Positions 11,456 through 22,685 of a stretch of 64,000 nucleotides of DNA are shown here, one piece after another. The number at the start of each line of letters is the position of its first letter. The first letter of the stretch is position 1. Both the position numbers and the translations under genes were made by a program. The stretch is from Anaspis maculata (lineage: Eukaryota > Arthropoda > Insecta > Coleoptera > Scraptiidae). The stretch covers positions 64,539,416 to 64,603,415 of the forward strand of contig OX421966.1 in assembly GCA_949128115.1 (NCBI GenBank), read 5' to 3'. The notes beneath the pieces were generated by a model. That model saw nothing but the letters and a program-made list of their open reading frames with translations. It did not search any database and was not told where the DNA came from.

Positions 11456-11814
11456 GGTGAGTTTTAAAAGTAGATTCTGTGCAAATAATGGTGAGTATAG
11501 TATTTGATTTGCGGGTAGGGACGACGCTTCTGAGGAGCTCTTGCTGCATAGTTGTTATGAGTGTTGTAGTCGTGTACAGTGTGTCGTGCTGTATATATTG
11601 TTGAATCTACGGCCGGGCACCCCGTGTATCTACATACGAGTCCCGACGGCTATAATCATCACGCTTTAATGCCTTGTATTTGATTTGCAAATGAACTCAG
11701 CTTCAAACTCGTCCATATCAAAGATTTTTGTTGCATAATGCGTATGCTGTGAATTCCAGGTATTTCACAAAAAATCATTTCGATCTGTCATGCAGAATGC
11801 TGTGGAAATAGTCC

Positions 11815-12342
11815 GGGAGACGGACGCATGTTAAGTACCCTGATCGAGTTATGTTTTGAGACTATCATCTATGTATCCAGAAAATATGTGCAACCATGGA
11901 ATGGCAATTCTGCCCAAGTAAATCCTGCCGGAAATGCAATTAATTGAATGATTTAAAAATTGTAAGATAGAACATTCAAAATTTTTGTCAACAAATGTCA
12001 GTCACATTGTTGATGGCACACAACAATCACCCCTTTGACGCGCCACTGTCAGAACTTACATGGTGCTGCTAAGCAACTATCGTTACGCAAAACTAGATAA
12101 GTTTCTGGCAGTGGCCCGTGAAAGGGGTGATTGTTGTGTGCTATCAACAATGTGACTGACATTTGTTAACAAGAATTTTGAAGTTTGTATTCTACAATTT
12201 TCAATATATACAATTAATTGCATTTCCGGCAGGATTTACTTAGGCAGGATTGCCATTCCATGGTTACACATATTTTCTCGATACATAGATGATAGTCTCT
12301 ACACATAACTCGATAGGAGTACTAGAATCGCGTCCGTCTCCC
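11815..12342. mobile_element. 528-bp palindromic element
   Basis: The arms are inverted copies starting GGGAGACGGACGC at both ends and matching through GACTATCATCTATG, CCATGGAATGGCAATTC, GGCAGGATTTACTT and CACACAACAATCACCCC. The loop is centred near 12080. No target duplication is obvious. Non-coding. Confidence 0.75.
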
Positions 12343-12479
12343 TTACCAAAAGTCCATCCTGAAAAAAAAAAAAGAATTTTTCTATGTCACATAAAAGCCC
12401 TAGGATGGCGCGCGTAAAATCTGAGGATCCTAGTCTGTAATCGTTTTCTCTTCGATTTTCTTCTTCCACCCGTTTATAT

Positions 12480-13003
12480 TGTTACGATATCTCGCGTACG
12501 GTTCGAATATAATTGAGACGATTGTTTTAAAACAAACACTGTTTATTTCTGCCTACTACAATCAATAAACGCCAACAATTATTCACGCTTGGAATTATTT
12601 CGCAGGTACTTCGCTTGTTTCGCTCGCGTTACCACTTTGCATTCCAATTCAATACTGCCGCGAGCTGCCGGCTGATGCCTTATATAAGGCCTCCGAATAA
12701 TGTTCCCGAGCCTTCTGTCTACTTCCAGCAAATTCCATAGTGCCTGGCATATGCGGTTTCTAGACCATTTCTGAATTATCACACACACCTTCCGCGTGCT
12801 TTCCATGTGTTCTGGAATCGGCGCCTCCGCCAAAGTGGACTGATGTGCCTTCATCGAACGTTCTAGTCTCCATTGAGTTTCACATACACGAACGCTCTGG
12901 AATGCACCAGATTGCTCCAGACTTCTACACTGCGATCTAATGGATGGAAGGATCCAGAAAGGTCGAGTGTTCACCAATATGTACGGGGTCGCCGCTCGTT
13001 ACA
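12480..13003 (-). mobile_element. complete solo LTR (family A)
   Basis: The minus strand reads TGTAACGAGCGGC at its start and ATATCGTAACA at its end, giving TG...CA ends with a short inverted repeat (TGTAAC/GTTACA). ATAT flanks both sides (12476-12479, 13004-13007), a 4-bp target duplication. Within it are a TATATAAGG promoter-like box near 12675-12690 and AATAAA polyadenylation-like signals nearer the 3' end. No internal region remains, so it arose by recombination between the two LTRs of one insertion. Related copies lie at 1-1703 and 25622-25871. Confidence 0.8.
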
Positions 13004-13009
13004 ATATGG

Positions 13010-13330
13010 AGGTACGAGATAATTTCTTCAAGCGCCATTTTGAGAGAAACTACCGACTCAAGCAAAACCAAAGATCAATAGAATTGATTGCAATCTTGAA
13101 TCAGCTGGAATTTTTGAGAAGAAAATTTACCAGGAGGTAAAGATTGAATCTGAACCCAGAAAATACGTCACCATCAACGTCACCCAAAGGGTTTATATCA
13201 ATTAAAGAGGCTTCCAGCAGGAGTCAAATCGTCACCTGGAAGATTTCAACAAATTAGGGACTTCATGACGGCATGATTGTCGAAAACGTATGCGTACATG
13301 GATGATATCATGTTGGAGGTGAACATGAAG
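13010..13330 (+). pseudogene. Ty3/gypsy reverse transcriptase fragment
   Basis: Translated pieces read KYVTINVT (near 13168), RLPAGVKSSPGRFQQ (near 13207-13250) and YAYMDDIMLE (near 13291-13320). These correspond to the RT motifs RLPFGV-APxxFQ and the YxDD catalytic box of gypsy elements, here YMDD. In-frame stops show it is dead. It is oriented opposite to the adjoining gypsy piece at 13390-14720, so the two come from different insertions. Confidence 0.65.
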
Positions 13331-13389
13331 AAGACCACAACGTGAATTCAGCAGTTGTATTGGGAAGTATGGGTTATATTTACGAAAAA

Positions 13390-14720
13390 AGTTAATGAAA
13401 ATTCGCTATGTCATAAATACGATCATTGTACCAACATTTCGGTTCGTACGTTCAGTTGGATTTCCTTGCGGATAGTAAAGTGCATTTGAGGAAATATCAA
13501 CACCGTTTGAAGACATCAACTTTCAAAAGCTATCGGACCAAAATTAAGCTCCATTATCGTCTATAATTATTCTGGTTGGAACGTCAAACGTTAGCAATAG
13601 CTGTTTCTCTACTGAGCGACATGCAGAATTTGCTGTTTGATTCACGAACTTGGACAATAATCGGAAACTTGCTAAAATAATCAACGATTAGGTACTAGCA
13701 AAATTTTTAACCCATCAAATCCGCGAAAATTTGTTGCCATGGGCGGCCGGGTACCTCATGGGGATCATCAGACTATACATGGTTTTGTCTGCTCAGCCTT
13801 GCAAACCTTACAAATTTTTGACTTAAATATTCTACTACTTTTCAGCCATCCTCATGTTGCTGAGTAGGTACTTCGGGTATACCATACCATAAGCACTTCC
13901 GTCAGTTTGAATCATGAGCAGTTCTTTAAACTTAGGGCTGGAATAAATCTCCGATACCAAGAAGCTGTGCCCACTAACTCACGAGCCTGTCAGACGGTAG
14001 TAGGTATTGGAGTCCTCAAAATAGCTCCAACATTTTGTGTATCGACATGAAGACCATACCTGTCTACAACATATCCGAGAGATGTTGAGCTGGAACGGCA
14101 AAATTTACATTTTTCCCGATTTGATGTCCGACTGGCATCGGCGATACGCTTCCTTCAAAACGTGTGTTGTTCAAAAGTTCGAGTGACGACTATCACGTCA
14201 TCTAAGTATATAAAAACGTGAGGCTCTAGGAGGGAGGGAATGACAGCATCAACAAAACGCTGAAAAGCAGCGGGTGAATTTCTCGAATCAAAAAGAGGAA
14301 TTTTAAAGTGAAACAACCCGCTTCGCGGGCAACGGTATCTGCCAGTAAGCTGAGTGGATGTCTAATGGCGTTGAGAACTTGGCATCTTGCAGTTTATCGG
14401 TATAAATCTGTGAAAGAGGATGAGCATTTCTTTCTGTGACCCGATTTGGAGCTCTGAAATCGATACAAAAGCGGTACGATTTGTTGGTACTGATGTGATT
14501 CTTCTTAGGGACCATCACCACCGGACTAGACTATCCACTATCACTTGGCTCTATGACATCCTTAGCAAGCATCTGATCCATTTCCTGACTGAGAAAGGCT
14601 TGAATAGCTATTATCTTTGCTTTGCTTGACTAGCTCTGACGTATAGTCTGAAAGACATGTTCGACACGATTGGTGCGACCAGTAAGCTTTTCCATTTGTC
14701 AAGCAAAATGACCCTCAACT
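13390..14720 (-). pseudogene. Ty3/gypsy pol relic (RT and integrase)
   Basis: Read on the minus strand. RT: DQMLAKDVIEPS, SSPVVMVPKKN, YRFCIDFRAPNRVT, STPLDIHSAYWQIPL (about 14590-14320), then FDSRNSPAAFQRFVDAV and YLDDVIVVT (about 14290-14180). Integrase: zinc-binding CKICKAEQTKP (about 13810), DVPTRIIIDDNG with the second catalytic Asp (about 13590-13555), and YYPQGNPTERTNRN with the catalytic Glu (about 13475-13430). Several stops and frame changes break it, and the RNase H region between the two halves was not recognised. No LTRs could be assigned. Confidence 0.7.
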
Positions 14721-14771
14721 ACGTTCTGCAATTTTTTTATTGATCGTCGTACAGACTGTCACGAGAAACCA

Positions 14772-15600
14772 CTACTTCCGCCATCCCTGTCTCATCCGAG
14801 GAAAACCTTCAACTGCCCTAACGCAAATCTGGCACCATTCAGTCTTCCTTTCCAGTTTCAATTCGGTTTTAGCCGCTACCACCAAGGCTAAGTCGTCTGC
14901 GTTTGCCACGTTATACACTCTTGTTCTTCTGCAACAACTTAGTACACCATCGTACATGACGTTCCACAGATCCGGTCCTAGGACCGCTCCTTGCGAAACG
15001 CCTTCAGTAAGTTCCAGATGTTCTCTTTTCTTTTCGCTTTCAATGATGATCGACCGATCTTGAAGGTAATCTCTGATAACTTTTCTGAGTTGTGGACTCA
15101 CTTCTTTCTCGGTCAGGGCCTCCATATAAGAATAAACTGTCAGGAGGCAGAGTTGAAGGCATTTTTTATATCCAACGTGACGAGCACGCATAATTAACGC
15201 GTATGCCTGGTCTTCGCTTTTCTGGCTTCGTCTGCGATGTCTTTTACTGCTTTGAGCGCGTCTACTGTTGACCGTCCATTCCTGAAGCCAAATTGGCTCT
15301 TGGAAAGTCCACCTTTCTCTTCCAGCTTTTTTTGCAATCGGGCCTTTATAATGTGTTCGTAAAACTTCCCTGGAATGTTTAGCATGCAGAGTGGTTGGTA
15401 GTAATTTAGTTCTCCTTCAATATTTTCCCGTTTTGGTAGCAGAACCAGTCTTGCTGTTTTCTATATTTTGGGAAATTCACCTTTTGCAAGCAATTTGCTG
15501 GAAAAACCAAGCAGTGCTTCAGGACTCCGCTGCTCTTTCACTTTTCAATTTCCGTTCCGCTTCCAAGATCTCTTCCAATGTGAGCGGATCGATCTCGTCG
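14772..15600 (-). pseudogene. non-LTR retrotransposon (R1-like) reverse transcriptase fragment
   Basis: On the minus strand the order is LTLEEILEAERKL (near 15585), KTARLVLLPKRENIEGELNYYQPLCML (two adjacent motifs, near 15470-15380), KSQFGFRNGRSTVDAL (near 15300), GVSQGAVLGPDLWN (near 15000) and NADDLALVVAAK (near 14910). These are the RT motifs of the R1/Jockey group; the catalytic box reads ADDL where FADD is usual. A stop lies in the WKxARL position. Endonuclease and C-terminus are missing. Confidence 0.75.
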
Positions 15601-15720
15601 CCACCATACCATCCACAGTCAAATGGGCATGCTGAACACTTTCAAGAGAGCCATAAAAAAACTTGGTACGGGGAAAGTTGGAAGACACTTGAACACGTTC
15701 TTGGCGAGTTACAGAAGTAC
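15597..15720 (+). pseudogene. Ty3/gypsy integrase C-terminal fragment
   Basis: Reads YHPQSNGHAEHF then FKRAIKKLGTGKVGRHL and FLASYRST, with one frame change between them. This is the integrase block around the catalytic Glu and the following helix. The Foldback-like element at 15721-18781 splits it: the reading resumes after the element as STPGA at about 18785-18800, and the sequence CAGAAGTAC is duplicated on both sides. Confidence 0.7.
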
Positions 15721-15727
15721 CATAACC

Positions 15728-15897
15728 GGACAATTTGTCGCACGGACAATTTGTCGCAGGGACAATTCGCCGCAGGGACAATTCATCGCACGGACAATCC
15801 GTCGCACGGACAATCCGTCGCACGAACAATTCGTCGCGCGGACAATTCGTCGCGGACAAATTGTCGCGGACAGTTCGTCACACGGACAATTCGTCGC
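15728..15897 (+). repeat. 15-bp minisatellite, left end of the Foldback-like element
   Basis: About eleven units of a GGACAATTCGTCGCAC-type motif, with alternate spellings TTTGTCGC, TTCGCCGC and ATCCGTCGC. It produces accidental ORFs on both strands with repeats such as FVARTIRRTDN. Confidence 0.85.
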
Positions 15898-15899
15898 AA

Positions 15900-18660
15900 T
15901 TTTTTTTTGCCCTTTGCCTTGGTTCTACTAACTCGCTTTGTGTTTTCTTTTGTTTTTATAGTTCTAATGAGCCCCTTATACCTTAGTGTGTTATTTGGAA
16001 TCCTTTTGGGCACCTTTGTTTTTTCAATGTCTTTGAACCTCTAGTGAGTTTCCTTGCATTACTCCACGCACTTCTAGTAGTGCACCGAGCTTCCGGAACT
16101 CTAATTCGGAACCCTATTGAACCCCTTGTGTCCGCAAGTGTTGTTTGGAGACCTAATTAGCCCTTCAGGTTTTTTCATGGCTACCAGAATCCCAGCAAGA
16201 CCTCTGTTGCGTTCTTGTGCTATCCAGACCTCCATTGGGCCTCCTTGTGTCTCTAGTGCAGTTTAAAGCCTTCAGCAAGCCCCTTGCATTTGTTCGTGAC
16301 TTTCGTAGCAGTAAGCACCTTTGTGTTTCCATGTCATATTCGGAGCCCTATCCTGCAGTTTCCTTATATTTTTTCTGAGCTCTGCTGAGTCCCCTTACAT
16401 TTTTCCGTGACTTTCGGAGCACTAGTAAGCCCCTTGTGCCTTCATGTGGTGTTCGCGGGCTCCTTACGTCCTTGAGTGTAATTTTGAGCCCTAATGACCC
16501 TTTTTATATTTTTCATCACTTTCAGAATTCCAGAAACCTCCAATTTGCAAACTTGTGTTATCAAAAGCCCCACTGGACCCCAGTGTGATTTGAAGCCCTG
16601 CTATGCCCCCTTGTATTTCCTATGACTTCCGAAGCAGCAAGCAGCGTTGTGTCATTATGTCATATTCGGAGCCCTGCCGGTCCCCTTTGTTTCTTGAAAT
16701 GTAATCAAAGCTCTGATAAGCCCCAGAGCTGATAGGCTTCCAGAGAAAATACGTACCAATAAGCCTCTTTCATTTTTCAGATAGATCTTCAGTAGGCCCC
16801 CTTATGTCTTTAACATTGATTAAGGCTCTGTTAGATCCCCTTTTATTTTTCCGAGGATTTCGGAGCGTTATTGAACCCCTTGTGCCTTCATGTGATATTT
16901 TGCCTCCTATCGGGCTCCCTTGCGTCCTCAAGTGCCGTTATGTGTTTCATAGCTGTCAGAATGCCATTAGGCCCCGTTTCATCATCTTCTGTTATCCCGA
17001 GTTCCATTGGGCCCTCTTGTTGAGTCTTCAATGTAATTTGAAGACCTGCTGAGTCCTCTTGTGTTTTCCGTTACTTTCGGAGAACTAAGCACCTTTGTGC
17101 CGTCATCTCATTCGGAGCCCTATTGGTCGGAGCATTAGTAAGTCTCTTGTGTCTTCATAATATAATATTCTGACCCTGGTTGCCCCCCCCCCCCTGTATC
17201 TGCAAGTGTAGTTTTAATTAGCCCCGTCATATTTTTTCATGGCTTTCAGGGTATCAGTAAGCAGGTAAGCCCATTTTCCCTTATTTTGTTGAACAGAACT
17301 CCCGCGGGCCCCGTTGTGTTGTCTATGTCATTGGGAATCATTGCTGAGTCCCCTAGCATTTCTCCGTGGGTCATGGAGCTCCATCAGGCCCCCCTTGTGC
17401 CCTGATGTATCGTTTGGACCCCTGTTGAGGCTCCCTATGCTTTTCGTAGCTTTCAGAATTCCAGTAAGCCCCCTTATTGCCCTCTGAGGGCCCCCTTGTC
17501 TCTTCATTGTCTTTTAAAGCCCTGCCGAGCCCTATAGCATTTTCTCGTGGCTTACGGAGCTCTATCGGGCCCCCTTGTTTCCTCATGTATCGTTTGGAGC
17601 CCTGATGAGACCCCTCATCCTTTGCGTAGCTTTCAGAATTCCAGTGAGCCCCCTTGTGTCTTCCTGCGTTGTTAGAGGCTCCAGTGGCCCTCCAAGAGCC
17701 CCTTTGTTTCTTTCAAGTCTCTCGAAGCCCTGCTGAGCCCCATAGCATTTTTCCGTGGCTTACGGAGCTCCATCGAGCCCCCTTGTTTCCTCATGTATCG
17801 TTTGGAGCCCTGATGAGCCCCCTTATTCCTTCCGTAGCTTTGAGAATATCAGTGAGCCCCCTTGTTGTCCTAGTTGCCCTCTAAGGTCCTTCTTGTTTCA
17901 TCAACGTCTTTTGAAGCCCTGCTGAGCCCCCTAGCATTTTTCCGTGGGTTACGGAGTTCTATGGGGTTCCCTAGTGCCCTCGTGTATCGTTTGGAACCCT
18001 GATGAGCCCTCTTTTTTGTAGCCTTCAAAACTCTAGTGAGCCTTCTTGTGCCTTTTTGCGCTGTAAGAGGCCCTAGTGATCCTTCGTGGGCTTCCATTGT
18101 TTCTTCAACGTCTTTTGAGACCCTGCTGAGACCCCTCACTTTTTTGTGTCTTTTGGAGCATTAGTGAGTTCCTTGTGCTTCCATGTGATATTCGAAACCC
18201 TATCGGCCCCCTTGTGCCCGAAAGGGTAGTTTGAAGCCCCAATTAGCCCCCTTACGTCATTTCACAGCCAGCGATCTGGATTCAAGCAGACTTCATTGGA
18301 CTCCCTTGTTTCTTTAACTTGTTTTGAAGCCCTGCCGAGTCTCACATTTCCCTTTACTTTTGGTGCATAGCTGGCACCTTGTGTTTTCATGTGATGTTCA
18401 GAGCCCTATCGAGCCCCCTTGTGTCCTCAAGTGTGGTTTAGGGCCTTAATCAGCCCACTTAAGTTTTTCTTGACTCTCAGAGTACTACAGTGAGCCTCCT
18501 TTTGCCTTGTTTTGTTATAGAGAGCTCCATTAGGCCCCCTCATGTCCTCAATATAGTTTGAAGCCTTGCTGAGCCCCTTTGTTTTCTCCGTGACTTCGGA
18601 GCTCTATCGGGCTTCCTTTTGTCCTCATTTGTAATTTGGAGCCCTGATGAGCCCCTATGT
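15900..18660. repeat. degenerate higher-order tandem repeat
   Basis: Short motifs such as GAGCCCTGATGAGCCCC and CCCTTGTG recur roughly every 40 bases throughout. A larger unit is clear in the right half: TGTATCGTTTGGAGCCCTGAT-like sequence recurs at about 17403, 17585, 17792 and 17982 (spacing 182-207). Each larger unit also carries AGCATTTTTCCGTGG and CGTAGCTTTCAGAATTCCAG. Minus-strand translation shows recurring GSKRYTRA and PIELRNPRENA peptides, but stops interrupt it. A homopolymer C run of about 12 lies near 17184. Confidence 0.75.
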
Positions 18661-18689
18661 GTCAATTGTCCGACCACGCATCGAGAAGT

Positions 18690-18776
18690 GCTGTTCTATT
18701 GCGACGAATTGCCCGTGAGACCAATTGTCCGCGACGAATTGCCCGCGACAAATTGTCCGTGCGACGAATTGTCCTA
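18690..18776 (-). repeat. 15-bp minisatellite, right end of the Foldback-like element
   Basis: About five units reading GCGACGAATTGTCCGT on the plus strand, the complement of the left-end unit. Confidence 0.8.
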
Positions 18777-18790
18777 GAACCCAGAAGTAC

Positions 18791-19256
18791 ACCAGGAGCC
18801 CTTTTTTCGGGAGACTGTGATCCGTTCGCATGCGAAGTTGCTAGGCAACCAGGGCTGTGATTGGCTACCACCTAGGCAACACTACCTGATGAGCTGTTCC
18901 CCGGTTCCGAAAATAGGGGCCCAGATAGAAGTGCTCCTGAAAGTCAATCACCGGCAGAAGTAAAGTGATAATTGAGAGACCGGTGAGAACCATATTGGAT
19001 CTTATTTCACTGATGAGAAATGGCACTACTTTGAAAATATATAATCGCTGGTAAGTCGTGTTGCGTTGCTGTTTGACCTGCCTATGCGGTCTCGCTGCCC
19101 CCCCTCCTCTGCTTTGCCCAATTCGAAAACGTTCAAAAGTTGACCGACTCTTCTTCTTGAAGCGCCACATATTTTCACAATCTTGAATTTCTCTTGGAAC
19201 ACTGTTACAATATTGCCGCTAATGCTGCCCTCTCAATGAATAAAACTCCCTCGACC
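18791..19256. other. no gene seen
   Basis: The first bases continue the interrupted integrase codons (STPGA), then recognisable homology is lost. No ORF or repeat could be supported beyond this. Confidence 0.35.
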
Positions 19257-19795
19257 TAGAAGCTTCCTGTGGCCTGTTGCCGTTACATTAATTGAGTTTA
19301 AACATAATTTCCTCCATTGCTGGTGTATGAAATTTTCCAGTGAAGGAAAGTGGAAAAAATTCCGATCGATCGCTTCCTTGATGGCGACGTGTCGTGAGTT
19401 GTGGGGTTGGGGTTGAAGGGGGCTGAAAAAATGTTGTTTAAGACTTAACCCATCACTCCTGGGAAATTAATTACAATCATTGACTGTGATAAGGAGGAAT
19501 CACGGAGATGACGGAGCTTTTAAGAGGCATATTCTGCTTCTTCCGCTCGTGTCGTCCGTCGCTTTTTCGTTATAATACTTTGGGACGACAAAAGCTCGTC
19601 GCTAGTTCAGCAAAATTGCATAAATTGTCTGCGATGTCTCCTAGGCGAGAACTACTTTCGATAATGGTGCCTCAAGAAGTTACAAAGATTGCGAAGCTTA
19701 CGAGCCTGAATAAAATTATGCAACAATCGAAAGGGAGTGTTGGTAATCGGAACGACATTATGCGACATTCGAAAAGGAGCTGCTTCGACGAGTTT
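19257..19795 (+). repeat. dispersed duplication, copy 2
   Basis: Second copy of the segment at 10896-11455, same orientation. The match fades after the GAGTTTTAAA-GTAGATTC block near 19800. Confidence 0.7.
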
Positions 19796-19799
19796 TAAA

Positions 19800-21063
19800 G
19801 GTAGATTCCGAACGAATAATGGAACGGTGTTCGATCCACAAATCAAACCTGTCGCAGTCGCAAGATTTGCAAGAAAAATTTATGGTCGTACAACATGCTC
19901 GACACAGCTTCAACACGCCATCATTCATAATAAAGCGTTTTACAATCAATCTGGAACCTGACGCGGCCGTAATTCTCGCTGGTACAGATTGATTATCCCA
20001 TAAATATCTGCGTGTGATGTGCCATAAACCATTTGGGAACCTCGTTTGAGAAAAGCTCTCGTCCAGTCGCCGGCCGGGGAGAGCATCATACAATCTTGTA
20101 TGATAGTCACCTGAAGCACAAAGGCGATTTTTCGATATACCTACTCCAACAGCGTAGCACATCAGCGCATGAAACCGTCTTTGTATGGGCTGATGTTTAT
20201 TCTGAGGCGATTTTCCCGGGGCGAGAGCACAATTTAGATCTTCGCTCACCAGCAGCTCGCGTTCTCAATCCCATTAAAAACGGGATTTCCGCGAGGCTCT
20301 CCTCGACGGCAGCGGCAACTATTCATTTCCTCGCTCGCAGATATAATGAAAAAACCTACACACGCCCATCATCTTTCTTCACTACGCTTACGCTGTTTTT
20401 TCTCGGCTTTGGATTTTCTTCACCTTCCTCTCGCGAACGCCAAATAAAAATAAAAACGGACAAATAGAAATCCAATTTCCGGACGTCTTTCCGCACTCTT
20501 TATGTTCCTGGGTTAGGTAACGGCGATTATCGAACACACCTTATAGAACTCGTGACCTTTTGTGAAGCTCTTGGCACAAAGGGAAAAAAGTCTGAACGAA
20601 GTCGGTCTCTCGACTCTTTCGAACTGTGGCTAACGATGGCAATTTCGCTCATTAAAACTGAAGCGAGGTTTCGGCACAAAATTATGCAGATAATAGTGGT
20701 GCGTGTGCATGGTACTTTGAAGAATCCCGCCAATGTGGAAAACTCCAATTAAAACTGCAATGTTTGTTAGATTTTCCAGCGGTTCCCCGAGAGATTCAAT
20801 TATCAATCAAAACTTGCTTTGTGGGTGGTGAAAAGAACGAGTTAGTTCTAAATACCTACTTTTATAGGTTTGAGTCATGAAATGTGATCATTATTTCATC
20901 CAAATATGATATTTTTCAGCTCCAAAACAAAAGTAAAATGACTGTACAGAAACTGGCCAGATATCAGCTGGCACGAGAGCTGGCATCACCCTGCAGTATT
21001 ACAATGGAACAATCCATTTTGCTTTAGCTTTGAACTACAGAACACATTCTTCCGATATATTCA
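19800..21063. other. no gene seen
   Basis: ORFs of 60-160 codons occur on both strands but overlap each other and show no family motif or splice context. No terminal repeats were recognised. Confidence 0.35.
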
Positions 21064-21318
21064 GTAGGTAGTGGAGTACTACAGCAAGGTGTTGTCCACG
21101 CCTGAAAGAAACTACTGCTCGACGCGTAGGGAGCTACTGGCCATAGTGAAAGCTGTCGATCACATTCACCAGTACCTACCTCTATGGCCGGAAATTTTTG
21201 GTGAGGACTGACCACACTGCCCTGAAATGGCTACTGCAGTTGAAGAATCCCGAGGGACAGTTGGCACGGTGGATCGAGAAACTGCAACAGTATGACTTCA
21301 AAGTCCAACACCGCCCTG
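21064..21318 (+). pseudogene. Ty3/gypsy RNase H, left part (host of a nested insertion)
   Basis: Readings in two frames give YYSKVLSTPERNYCSTRREL then [15 protein letters not shown] (to about 21180), [17 protein letters not shown] (about 21205-21255) and [18 protein letters not shown] (to 21315). This is the RNase H domain of a chromovirus-like gypsy element. It stops at CCCTG (21314-21318), the target duplication of the nested retrotransposon, and resumes at 25184. Confidence 0.8.
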
Positions 21319-21518
21319 TGTTGTGCTTGTCTGGTTTATTTATACATATACAATATTTACAGTCGATGATATAAGGTAACAGTACAATGCAATTATTAGT
21401 TTCTTCCTGTTCTCTCGGGTGTCGGAGATAAAAATGGCCGAGCTGTCCTCAGCTGCTGGCAAAGTGCTCGGCAGACATGCGGCTCGTCGCGTCGTCTGGT
21501 TAGGAAGGGTAGCCAACA
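21319..21518 (-). repeat. 3' LTR of nested retrotransposon
   Basis: 200 bp. On the minus strand it starts TGTTGGCTACC and ends GCACAACA. It differs from the 195-bp partner at 24989-25183 by scattered substitutions and small indels, so the insertion is not recent. Confidence 0.85.
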
Positions 21519-21521
21519 CCT

Positions 21522-22569
21522 CCCTCTTTGAAGATGTCTTGCTCACTATGAAGTCCTTCAATTGCCTCGGAGTAGCTCGAGTTCGCCTGGGTCTAGTCGG
21601 TGTTCCAGCTTCAGCGATTGTGACGTTTTCCTCCACGTCGATTCTCTGGAGATGAGGCTTAGCTGATGGTGACGCTGGCGGACTGATTCTGGGCAGTGGC
21701 ATCTCCGGTACTTCCGGTGACTGTAGTGGACCTGGTGCTGGTGGTAGCGGAACTCCATCGCTGCCAGTAGGTCGGTCGGCTTCAAATGCTTCGAGCAAGA
21801 ATTGAAGTGGTAGTTCGTTATTTCCTGGTTGATGTTTTCCTTTCCTTTCTTCATACTTTTTCTTCATCTGATTTGCATGTGCTCGAATTAGCCTATTTTT
21901 GCCAATCTGCAACCTGACGTTATACATGACTGTTCCACTTCTTTCGACAACTATCCCAGGAGTTCATTCGCATGAGTGTGATTCATATACCTTGGTATAT
22001 ACTGCGTCTCCCGGAATAAAGTGCTTTCCCCTAGCTCCATGCCTTCGATCATACTGCGTTTTCATGGTTTCTTGATGAGAACAGCTGGTTGTTTCACCTG
22101 GATCTTGAGATGGTGGTTTGATGAGGTCTAGGGTTGTCCTTATCCTTCTTCCAAACATGAGCTCCGCTGGTGACTTGCTTCCGGGAGTATTTCAGTTCGG
22201 TGTCATGTGGTAAGTTGTCAAGAAAGTTTCGATATCTCTCCGCAGGTACCCCCCTGAGCTGATTTTTTTCAACGTTCTTTTAAATGTGTCCACAAATCTC
22301 TCTGCTTGTCCGTTGGACTTTGGACAGTATGGAGCCGTGCGGATGTGTCTGATTCCATTCTCCAAGCAAAATTTTGGGAATATTTCACTTGTGAACTGAG
22401 TCCCGTTATCCGTTGCTATGGTTACAGGCAATTCAAAACAGGTAAACACTTCCTCCAAGGTGCGAACGGAAGGTCGGCTGCTACTATAATCTCCTGTTCC
22501 GGATCGTAATGTGTGAGGAGTAAATCTGACTGTAAAATTCGCTTGAACTTGTTGAACGAATCTTGGCAT
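21522..22569 (-). pseudogene. integrase core and C-terminal tail of nested element
   Basis: ELPVTIATDNGTQFTSEIF (catalytic Asp) and APYCPKSNGQAERF (catalytic Glu) lie at about 22450-22300. The following FGRRIRTTLDLIKP (about 22155) and a DAVYTKVYE motif (about 21985) match the usual post-catalytic region. A proline-rich tail (LPPAPGPLQSPEVPEMPLP) ends the protein. The upstream junction runs directly from an RNase H start (THYDPEQEIIVAAD, about 22530-22490) into the integrase core, showing an internal deletion. Confidence 0.75.
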
Positions 22570-22685
22570 CTTTCAGATCAGTTCCATTTTGTGTTTGCCT
22601 GCAATAATTCGTTTAGGGGTTCTCTGAGCGAATGCATATCATGTATGTATTTAGCATAATAATTCATTTCTCCCAAATATGACTG

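Larger units (their letters stand above)
15721..18781. mobile_element. Foldback-like element, 3.06 kb, with 9-bp target duplication
   Basis: CAGAAGTAC occurs at 15712-15720 and 18782-18790, directly flanking the element and reconstructing the interrupted integrase codons, so this is a true insertion. Both ends consist of tandem ~15-bp units based on GGACAATTCGTCGCAC, in inverted orientation (15728-15897 and about 18690-18776). The core is a GC-richer degenerate tandem array. Inverted repeats built of short tandem units plus a 9-bp duplication are features of Drosophila Foldback elements, which are related to the Mutator superfamily. No transposase gene was seen inside, so it would depend on one elsewhere. 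Confidence 0.75.

Noticed and set aside
15728..15897. Regular 15-bp repeats considered as a CRISPR array
   Set aside because: Units are contiguous without unique spacers, and the genome is eukaryotic.
15391..16044. 217-codon plus-strand ORF spanning integrase and minisatellite
   Set aside because: It joins a frame of the integrase fragment with translated 15-bp repeats; the middle is minisatellite and the end is array sequence.
17371..18139. Minus-strand ORFs with repeated GSKRY and PIELRNPRENA peptides as a possible repeat protein
   Set aside because: The periodicity is that of the DNA array; stops and frame changes interrupt the reading, and the array lies inside a transposable element.
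19758..20467. ORFs of 163 and 144 codons on opposite strands
   Set aside because: They overlap each other, lack domain motifs and splice context, and part lies in a dispersed duplication.
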